Assembly (NCBI GenBank): GCA_040235555.1
Contig: JBECKZ010000279.1
Span: 1 to 5,520, forward strand
DNA length: 5,520 nt
Reading direction: 5' to 3'
From: RI-92 sp040235555
Lineage (GTDB): Bacteria; Pseudomonadota; Gammaproteobacteria; UBA6429; Thiohalophilaceae
A program made the translations under genes and the position numbers. This document shows, one piece after another, positions 1-4,671 of this stretch (within the stretch, counting starts at the first letter, position 1; each line of letters opens with the position of its first letter). The notes under the pieces were generated by a model that saw nothing but the letters and a program-made list of their open reading frames with translations, was not told the origin of the DNA and did no database searches.

Positions 1-58
1 GATCCACACTATGTACAATATCGAGGGTGAGATTGCCCACGACCAGAATTTTGCTCAT
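1..58 (-). CDS. PfkB-family carbohydrate/nucleoside kinase, N-terminal fragment (cut by window edge)
   Basis: Only the first 19 codons are visible; the gene runs leftward out of the window. Read on the minus strand from the ATG at 58-56 the peptide is MSKILVVGNLTLDIVHSVD. A short first beta strand followed by VGNxTxD and then VD is the typical opening of PfkB/ribokinase-type kinases, which phosphorylate sugars or nucleosides with ATP in the cytoplasm; the early Asp usually contacts the substrate. The start is well fixed, because an in-frame TGA sits at 73-71 and no other ATG, GTG or TTG lies in frame between it and 58. A GGCGGA stretch about six bases upstream could be the ribosome site. The gene is divergent from the rhodanese gene. 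With so little protein visible, the coding call is fairly safe, the family call is probable, and the substrate cannot be told. Confidence 0.68.
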   Translation of the reverse strand, partial: MSKILVVGNLTLDIVHSVD

Positions 59-179
59 CCCAATCCGCCATCAACAAACACGCTGCAGCAGCAGCCTACC
101 ATAGCCCACATCGGATACTAGTGTCAGGGGTGGCAAGGCTGCTCTCCTAACAGACTATTTAGACTGCAAACGGCGTCAC

Positions 180-208
180 TTGAATTCCGTCCAAACTTTC
201 ACTATAAA
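180..208 (+). promoter_or_regulatory. Sigma70-type promoter for the rhodanese gene
   Basis: A -35 box TTGAAT (180-185) and a -10 box TATAAA (203-208) are separated by exactly 17 nt. The -10 matches the consensus at five of six positions and the -35 at four of six. Transcription would start near 215, giving an untranslated leader of about 54 nt before the ATG at 269. This is the best promoter-like match I saw in the divergent spacer 59-268; I found no convincing leftward promoter for the kinase gene there. Confidence 0.6.
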
Positions 209-226
209 TAGCCAAGCGAATTAATC

Positions 227-244
227 AGAATATGCTAATATTCT
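227..244. promoter_or_regulatory. Perfect 7-bp inverted repeat in the rhodanese leader, possible operator
   Basis: AGAATAT and ATATTCT flank the 4-nt centre GCTA, forming a perfect dyad of 18 nt. A looser outer pair, GAATT (218-222) and AATTC (247-251), extends it with unequal spacing. The dyad lies just downstream of the predicted transcription start and ends 13 nt before the Shine-Dalgarno sequence, a place where a bound dimeric repressor could block transcription. An AT-rich dyad of this size fits an ArsR-type or other winged-helix regulator, but no regulator gene is in the window. A role as an RNA hairpin is possible but weak, since most pairs are A-U. Confidence 0.4.
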
Positions 245-268
245 CAAATTCATTCACGAGGAACAAAT

Positions 269-607
269 ATGCATTTTGGAATCAAAGAGATAGAAGCAGG
301 CGCCTTGGCTGAATGGGTCTCCACCCAGAACAAATCCATCAAAATCATCGACGTCCGCGAGATGAGTGAAATCCAGGGCGGTACTATCCCTGGTGCGATT
401 CCCATGCCGCTGGCCACAGTTCCCTTGCGCCTGAGTGAACTTGAGCCGGAAGAAGAAGTCGTGATGATTTGCCGTAGCGGCGCCCGCTCGGCCCAGGCCT
501 GCATGTTCATGCAACAGCAGGGCTTCAAGAATGTGTATAACCTGCGCGGTGGTATGTTTGCCTGGGCAGGTAGTGGCCAGCCCATCGGATTACCGCAAGC
601 CTGCTAA
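269..607 (+). CDS. Single-domain rhodanese-like sulfurtransferase
   Basis: This 112-residue protein is one rhodanese domain with no signal peptide, so it probably acts in the cytoplasm moving sulfane sulfur between a donor (thiosulfate, persulfide or polysulfide) and an acceptor thiol. The domain signatures are in order: DVRE at 28-31, the GxIPGAIPMP stretch at about 38-47, the active-site loop CRSGAR at 68-73 with Cys68 as the persulfide-forming residue, and the closing NLRGGMFAW motif at 91-99. Two other cysteines are present, Cys78 and the C-terminal Cys112. The six-residue loop is the usual size for sulfur-specific rhodaneses rather than Cdc25-like phosphatases. GAGGAA at 258-263 lies five bases before the ATG and supports this start. 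The gene has its own promoter and is followed by an intrinsic terminator. The neighbouring YeeE/YedE transporter supports a sulfur role; the physiological donor is not known. Confidence 0.92.
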   Translation: MHFGIKEIEAGALAEWVSTQNKSIKIIDVREMSEIQGGTIPGAIPMPLATVPLRLSELEPEEEVVMICRSGARSAQACMFMQQQGFKNVYNLRGGMFAWAGSGQPIGLPQAC

Positions 608-617
608 ATTCTCGCAT

Positions 618-638
618 CGCATTCCGGACTGGATTGCG
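618..638 (+). other. Imperfect hairpin just before the terminator
   Basis: CGCATTCC (618-625) and GGATTGCG (631-638) can pair with one T-T mismatch around the 5-nt loop GGACT. The hairpin ends two bases before the A-tract of the terminator at 641. It could protect the 3' end of the rhodanese mRNA or compete with nearby folding. No more can be said from sequence alone. Confidence 0.3.
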
Positions 639-640
639 GT

Positions 641-671
641 AAAAAAGGAGCCCTTCGGCTCCTTTTTTTTT
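641..671 (+). terminator. Intrinsic (rho-independent) terminator after the rhodanese gene
   Basis: A 6-bp GC-rich stem, GGAGCC (647-652) with GGCTCC (657-662), closes a CTTC tetraloop and is followed by nine T residues (663-671). Six A residues (641-646) precede the stem and can pair with the T-tract, lengthening the stem and making the element potentially active in both directions. It lies 33 nt after the rhodanese stop and 42 nt before the transporter start. Confidence 0.9.
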
Positions 672-699
672 GAACAATTAAAAATACAGATCCACCAAC

Positions 700-705
700 G
701 AGGAC
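700..705 (+). promoter_or_regulatory. Ribosome binding site that fixes the transporter start
   Basis: GAGGAC lies eight bases before the ATG at 714. The same frame is open from an ATG at 531, but that longer reading would overlap the rhodanese gene and cross the terminator at 641-671. The residues it would add are polar and unlike the family. The site at 700-705 therefore decides in favour of 714. Confidence 0.75.
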
Positions 706-713
706 AAAAAACC

Positions 714-1742
714 ATGTTTGATAATCCGGCGAGTTGGAACACTGCGGGCGGACTCATTTTGGGCGCCGTATTTGGTTTTGCGGTGTGGCAGCAGCGCATG
801 TGCCTGGTTGCCGCGGTCGGCAACGTCTCGCTGGTAAAGGACTATCGCTATGCCATCGCCTTTGCCCTGGCCATCCTGGTTGCCATCACCGGTACGCAAC
901 TCCTGGAATTGCTACACATCGTGGATATCAGCAAAGCCAGCTATCGTGATGCCCGCTTTGACTGGATTGGCTTGAGTTTCGGTGGCCTGATCTTCGGTTT
1001 CGGTGCCGCATTTGCCGGTGGCGATGCCGCACGCATTGTGGTGCTGGCCGGGCAAGGCAGTCGCTCCGGCTGGGTAGCGGTATTCTTTTTTATGCTGTTT
1101 GCCACCATCACCCAACTTGGCCTCATTTCCGTGCCGCGGATCTACTCCCTGACCCATAACTCCATTATGGTCAGCGGCGGTGATACCGGTATCGCCGCCA
1201 TTCTGTCCCTGCCAAAGTGGCTGGTGCTGACGGTGGTCGATATCGGCTTAATTGGTTTTATTCTCAGTAAATGGAAAAAGCATGCAGACTACAAACTGCT
1301 GATCGCTGGCATGTTCATGGGATTGACAGTGATCGGGGCATGGTACACTACAGGAGTGCTGGCCTATGACGATTTCAATCCGAAATCCCCTAGCGCGATC
1401 ACTGTCTCCGGCCCCATGTGGAAAATCGGCAATACCCTCATCAGCGGTGATCACCACCCACTGGATTTACAGATCAGCTTTGTCCTGGGTTTATTGGGGG
1501 TGTCATTCATCGCCTCGCTACTGACCCGGCGCTTGCATTTCCGCCCCATGCAGGGCTCTCCGTTACTGGTTGCCGTGGGCGGCGCATTCATGGGCATCGG
1601 CGGCACCTTCGCCTACGGCTGCAACATCGGCCAGGGTTTCAGTGGTATCTCAACCTTATCGATCAGCTCCGTGCTCGCGGTGGCGGCCATGATCCTGGGT
1701 ATTCACCTGGGCACGCGCGTGCTCGAAGAATTTCACCACTAG
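714..1742 (+). CDS. YeeE/YedE (TsuA-like) family membrane transporter, probable thiosulfate or related sulfur-compound uptake
   Basis: The 342-residue protein is highly hydrophobic, with about nine membrane-embedded segments, and belongs to the YeeE/YedE (DUF395) family. Characterised members (TsuA/YeeE) bring thiosulfate through the inner membrane, passing it along conserved cysteines. Family marks seen here are QQRMCLVAAVG at 26-36 with Cys30 in the first helix, an AFAGGD stretch at 99-104, HNS at 148-150, and the C-terminal GGTFAYGCNIGQGFSG at 296-311 with Cys303. These two halves form the inverted repeat typical of the family. The odd feature is Asp104 (codon GAT, 1023-1025): relatives have Cys in this AGGC position, and the following residues (AARIVVLAGQG) keep only part of the usual pattern. 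Transport of a different or differently handled substrate is therefore possible. The rhodanese gene upstream fits a sulfur role, and the oxygenase-like gene follows after 15 nt. No clear promoter lies between the terminator and this gene, so expression may come from readthrough. Confidence 0.87.
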   Translation: MFDNPASWNTAGGLILGAVFGFAVWQQRMCLVAAVGNVSLVKDYRYAIAFALAILVAITGTQLLELLHIVDISKASYRDARFDWIGLSFGGLIFGFGAAFAGGDAARIVVLAGQGSRSGWVAVFFFMLFATITQLGLISVPRIYSLTHNSIMVSGGDTGIAAILSLPKWLVLTVVDIGLIGFILSKWKKHADYKLLIAGMFMGLTVIGAWYTTGVLAYDDFNPKSPSAITVSGPMWKIGNTLISGDHHPLDLQISFVLGLLGVSFIASLLTRRLHFRPMQGSPLLVAVGGAFMGIGGTFAYGCNIGQGFSGISTLSISSVLAVAAMILGIHLGTRVLEEFHH

Positions 1743-1757
1743 AAAGCAGACGCTTAG

Positions 1758-2282
1758 ATGCAGGTTGGTCTGGATTTATGTCATAGCGTTACCTGTCCGC
1801 ACTGTCTCCCGTACCACCCGGCCATTCTCCGGCGCCTGTTCGAACTCAAGGACAGCGACCAGGCCCACAAGACTCACTACTTCGCCGGACGTTATGAAAA
1901 TATATATCTGCAGCGCGACAGCATTCCCGGTCTGGACGTCATCCTGAATATCGCCCTGATCGAAGCCGCTCGACTGTTGGCATGTCCACCAGAGGCGTTA
2001 CAGCTGGGATTCTGGTTTAACCTCATGCAGCAGGGTGATGTCACTCTGCCACACAGCCACGACGATGACGATGAGTTACTGTCCGCGACCTACTATCTGC
2101 AAATACCACAGGATGCCGGCAAACTGGTGTTAAAGTTGCCCGGCAAACAGCGCACGATCGATCCTGTCGAAGGGCAATTTGTGTTGTTTCATCCACGCGT
2201 TGAACACGAAGTGACACGCCATCAACACACCATGCCGCGGATCAGTCTCGGTATTAACTTCGGACCTAAGAAGGATACCTAA
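1758..2282 (+). CDS. Putative Fe(II)/2-oxoglutarate-dependent oxygenase-like protein (double-stranded beta-helix)
   Basis: The protein has 174 residues. Its C-terminal half reads as a jelly-roll metal-binding domain: WFNLMQQGD at 86-94, then HSHDDDDE at 99-106, SATYYLQIP at 109-117, a G-x-FVLFHP strand at 139-146, His150 and RIS at 161-163. An HxD pair (His101/Asp103), a distal His150 and Arg161 about ten residues on are the spacing expected for the iron ligands and the 2-oxoglutarate-binding RxS motif. Similar layout occurs in the putative 2OG-Fe(II) oxygenase family PF13759. A cupin-type protein without 2OG chemistry is the main alternative. The N-terminus is unusual, with Cys8, Cys13 and Cys16 (CPHC). 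The start is fixed by an in-frame TAG directly before the ATG and no other standard start codon before Met90. There is no good Shine-Dalgarno site, so translation is probably coupled to the transporter gene 15 nt upstream. The substrate is unknown. Confidence 0.72.
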   Translation: MQVGLDLCHSVTCPHCLPYHPAILRRLFELKDSDQAHKTHYFAGRYENIYLQRDSIPGLDVILNIALIEAARLLACPPEALQLGFWFNLMQQGDVTLPHSHDDDDELLSATYYLQIPQDAGKLVLKLPGKQRTIDPVEGQFVLFHPRVEHEVTRHQHTMPRISLGINFGPKKDT

Positions 2283-2635
2283 AGGAGATGCTTGCCATCG
2301 AAGATATCAAACGGTAGAGCAAACGTATCGATACCCTCGACACAACCCAGGTTGGCACGATAATGATCGGGAATTCGTGATGTTGTGTGAAAGGGATATA
2401 TCCCGCAGCGGGTACAAAAATAGTGTCGTGCAGTTTTAGCGCCGAACTGATACAGGCCCAGGGCACCTTCCTCTGCATCGATATGAAACTTCTCTGGTGC
2501 AATGACTTCCGAAGACATGATCGCACCCCGACGTGAACACAAGGAACAATTACAGCGGACGCCCTTTTCAATCGGTTCGCTCTCAAACGAAAATTTCACT
2601 GCACCGCAGTGACAACTGCCATGATAATGAGCCAT
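2279..2635 (-). CDS. GFA/CENP-V family zinc protein
   Basis: This 118-residue protein shows the cysteine pattern of the GFA family (named for glutathione-dependent formaldehyde-activating enzyme). GSCHCGAVKF at 7-15 supplies Cys8 and Cys10, CNCSLC at 28-33 supplies three more, and FCTRCGIYPF at 73-82 supplies Cys74 and Cys77. These residues would bind structural and catalytic zinc. Members are small cytoplasmic carbon-sulfur lyase-like proteins; only a few have known substrates, and the original formaldehyde-glutathione activity is disputed, so no reaction is assigned. AAGGAGGAA (2649-2641) six to seven bases before the ATG is close to a perfect ribosome site. It is the last gene of the leftward group, 77 nt after the hydrolase stop. 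A weak possible promoter lies in that gap (TATTAT at 2668-2663, with TTGTGT 19 nt further upstream). Its stop overlaps the stop of the convergent oxygenase-like gene by four bases. Confidence 0.88.
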   Translation of the reverse strand: MAHYHGSCHCGAVKFSFESEPIEKGVRCNCSLCSRRGAIMSSEVIAPEKFHIDAEEGALGLYQFGAKTARHYFCTRCGIYPFHTTSRIPDHYRANLGCVEGIDTFALPFDIFDGKHLL

Positions 2636-2640
2636 TTAGA

Positions 2641-2649
2641 TTCCTCCTT
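2641..2649 (-). promoter_or_regulatory. Near-perfect Shine-Dalgarno sequence of the GFA gene
   Basis: Read leftward this is AAGGAGGAA, ending five bases before the ATG at 2635. It is the strongest ribosome binding site in the window. It suggests efficient independent translation, even if the mRNA is shared with the upstream hydrolase gene. Confidence 0.7.
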
Positions 2650-2712
2650 GATTTGCCAGAAAATAATACCTTAACTGGATCTTCGCAACACAAAGGCAGG
2701 ACTGCTATGCAA

Positions 2713-3579
2713 TCATGTAACGACTGCTCCGGTTTTAATGAAGTTTACAATCTTTTTAATCAATTTCTTGTCCCGCAATAGCCGGCGGTGACCATGCCCC
2801 TCAGTATAGATTGCTACGGCATTGGCAGTGGCCTCAACGATACGTTCACTGTTGCGCCAACTTACTTCTTTATCCTGCTTGTCATGAATCAGCAATATCG
2901 GCAGAGCGCTGTTTTTGAGGTTTTGTTCTGCGCTGATTTTCTCGTAGACATCTTCGCCAAACTCTCTACGAATCATCTTGTCAAACCGGCGCATCACTCG
3001 TGGACCGATGCCCAGCGACTGCGCAAACATCTCGATGAGATATCGGTTAGATATTGGAGAAGCAATCATGATCAGTTTTGTCACCTGGATTTCAAGGTGT
3101 TTAATCGCATAGGCCGCAACCATACCACCGAAAGAATGACAGATAAGCGCCTGTATAGCTGGATGCTGCTTAATAACACTCTGCAACACAGCCGCCATAC
3201 GGAAAATGTTGGTGGAGTTACCATCTGATTTACCATGTCCCGGTGCATCGAAGGCAACCACCTGATAACCGGCCTTGAGCAAGGACGGTAACATGGTGGC
3301 AAATTGTGAGGCTCGACCATTCCAGCCATGCAGACACAAGACAACTGGCAGCTCAGGTTCTCCCCAACGGTAAACCGCTATTCGTCCGTAACGATGGTCG
3401 AGGTATTCCAGTTGTGCCTGCTGCCGCCAACGCTTGTCATGTTCTGACTCGCGGTAACGACGTGTCGAAAACCAAATTTTATATGCCCAGGTGGCAGCAA
3501 GTGTCGGTGCCAGCAGACCCAGTACCTGGAACGCTTGTCGCGTCAGGATCAGTTTGTAGGGAATTCGCGATTTTGCCAT
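2713..3579 (-). CDS. Alpha/beta hydrolase, probably membrane-anchored at the N-terminus
   Basis: The protein has 288 residues, typical for a single alpha/beta-hydrolase domain. A hydrophobic stretch at about 15-36 could be an N-terminal membrane anchor or uncleaved signal. The catalytic domain follows: the oxyanion-hole motif HGWNGRASQF at 84-93, FDAPGHGKSDG at 110-120, the nucleophile elbow CHSFGG at 147-152 with Ser149, HDKQDKEV at 232-239 with Asp236 as the likely acid, and GHGHRRLL at 261-268 with His264 as the likely base. The complete triad suggests an active esterase, thioesterase or lipase-like enzyme, but the substrate cannot be inferred. The elbow has Cys in place of the first Gly of GxSxG, which occurs in some members. 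The gene lies between the alpha-E and GFA genes on the same strand, 158 nt after the former, and may be separately transcribed. The ribosome site before the ATG is weak. Confidence 0.88.
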   Translation of the reverse strand: MAKSRIPYKLILTRQAFQVLGLLAPTLAATWAYKIWFSTRRYRESEHDKRWRQQAQLEYLDHRYGRIAVYRWGEPELPVVLCLHGWNGRASQFATMLPSLLKAGYQVVAFDAPGHGKSDGNSTNIFRMAAVLQSVIKQHPAIQALICHSFGGMVAAYAIKHLEIQVTKLIMIASPISNRYLIEMFAQSLGIGPRVMRRFDKMIRREFGEDVYEKISAEQNLKNSALPILLIHDKQDKEVSWRNSERIVEATANAVAIYTEGHGHRRLLRDKKLIKKIVNFIKTGAVVT

Positions 3580-3737
3580 CTGACTTCATCCAAGCGCAGG
3601 TCACGAAATCAACTTTATCTGAATATAATAGCGTGATTCATTCTCAGCCGACCAGTGGATACAACACTGAGCCGATGGACATTACGCCTGAATTAGATAA
3701 TAAAAATCGGAAGGATAATGTATTCAGATACAGTCGT
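3580..3737. other. Spacer between the alpha-E and alpha/beta hydrolase genes
   Basis: This 158-bp AT-rich spacer has no supported gene. It contains a weak 5-bp inverted repeat, CAGTG (3653-3657) and CACTG (3665-3669), with no T-tract for leftward termination. A TATTAT/TATATT stretch on the minus strand near 3624-3631 could be a -10 box for the hydrolase gene, but no matching -35 box is at the right distance. Whether the hydrolase gene shares the alpha-E transcript cannot be decided from this. Confidence 0.4.
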
Positions 3738-4670
3738 TCAAACCTGACCAGAAAAATAGGCCTCGGCAACCGTCTGGTTAAATTGCATGAGTTTTAATTG
3801 TACTACATCAATAAACTTGTGTAATTCATTTTGCTTGAGTACTGCGGGGTCGGCGTCCAGCACGAACTGCTGTAATTCACCGAGCTGGTTTTTGAGTTCC
3901 TTATTTCGTGGCAGATTTGCCAGACAGGCCTCCACTTCACCCAGTGTATGCATTACCGCGCGCGGAAAACTGCGATCCTTGAGGATAAATTTGAGTACAT
4001 AGGGCCGACTGACTCGAACCTGCACACTGCGACGATACATCTGATAGGCAGTCAGGGATTTGAGTACACTCATCCACTGGATACTTTCATAAGGCGTCAA
4101 TGCTTCGTGTTCATGTTCCAGTAAATCACCGGAACGCACGTCAATGATCCTGGTGGTCATGTCCGCCCGTTCCAGGTTACGTCCCATTTTTAGAAAATCA
4201 TAACCAACATCGTGCAGCATGGTGCCTGCCAGTTGTCCGGTAATTGTCTGCGCACCGATGATAACTTTCGACAAATAGTCATAGCGGTGTCGACGCGCAA
4301 TACCAGACTGGGCGCTGCTCTTGGCAAACATACACAAATCGTTAATTCGTTCCCAGGTCTCGCGGGGAATGATATCGCGGATGGTGCGGGCGTTTTCACG
4401 TGCCAACGCCAGTGAACTCACAATGGAACCGGTATTTTTTTGATCCGAAATAATAAAACGCAGGACATTACGCTCTTCCGGACCCTCGTACTGCTCATTG
4501 AATAGCTGATCACTGCCGAGGATCTCGATAATCGGCATCCAGCCAACATTGGCGCTTCTGGGTAAATCCAGTATCAAATTGGTATTGACGTTGATCAGGC
4601 GCGCCGTGTTTTCGGCACGTTCGATATAGCGCGCCATCCAGTAAATATGTTCCGCCACCCGCGAGAGCAT
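3738..4670 (-). CDS. Alpha-E domain protein (DUF403 family)
   Basis: The 310-residue protein is almost entirely alpha-helical and begins with the family's characteristic MLSRVAEHIYWMARYIERAE. The motif MARYIERAENTAR (12-24) reappears in altered form as MGRNLERADMTTR (162-174), indicating an internal duplication of the helical unit. Conserved Glu and Arg residues (Glu17, Arg18, Glu20, Arg24 and Glu167, Arg168, Asp170, Arg174) are in matching places and may form the working site. No biochemical function is established. The family almost always neighbours a circularly permuted ATP-grasp protein and is predicted to act with it in amide-bond formation or peptide modification. The ATG at 4670 is preferred over one at 4718: it is one base after the ATP-grasp stop, has GGAGGG eight bases upstream, and removes 16 non-family residues. 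Translation is likely coupled. No clear terminator follows in the 158-nt gap 3580-3737. Confidence 0.93.
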   Translation of the reverse strand: MLSRVAEHIYWMARYIERAENTARLINVNTNLILDLPRSANVGWMPIIEILGSDQLFNEQYEGPEERNVLRFIISDQKNTGSIVSSLALARENARTIRDIIPRETWERINDLCMFAKSSAQSGIARRHRYDYLSKVIIGAQTITGQLAGTMLHDVGYDFLKMGRNLERADMTTRIIDVRSGDLLEHEHEALTPYESIQWMSVLKSLTAYQMYRRSVQVRVSRPYVLKFILKDRSFPRAVMHTLGEVEACLANLPRNKELKNQLGELQQFVLDADPAVLKQNELHKFIDVVQLKLMQFNQTVAEAYFSGQV

Positions 4671-4671
4671 T

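Noticed and set aside
71..110. CAG/GCA-rich stretch as a repeat element
   Set aside because: Only a few imperfect triplets are present, which is within chance for a short spacer.
531..713. Longer version of the transporter starting at the ATG at 531
   Set aside because: It would overlap the rhodanese gene, run through the terminator hairpin and T-tract, and add 61 residues unlike the family; the ATG at 714 has its own ribosome site.
912..1157. 81-codon leftward open frame
   Set aside because: It is antisense to the transporter membrane segments, with no domain or convincing ribosome site.
2663..2693. Leftward promoter for the GFA gene (TTGTGT, 19 nt, TATTAT)
   Set aside because: The spacing is too long with TTGTGT and too short (14 nt) with the alternative TTGCGA, so it is mentioned only as a weak possibility.
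2788..3228. 146-codon rightward open frame
   Set aside because: It is antisense to the alpha/beta hydrolase catalytic domain and resembles no family I know.
3643..3675. Inverted repeats CTCAG/CTGAG and CAGTG/CACTG and a similar pair TCAGCCGA/TGAGCCGA as a possible terminator or REP element
   Set aside because: The stems are only five bases, no T-tract follows on either strand, and the repeat is not seen elsewhere in the window.
3306..3797. 163-codon rightward open frame
   Set aside because: It lies opposite the well-supported hydrolase gene and its spacer, has no recognisable domain, and reads as an antisense shadow.
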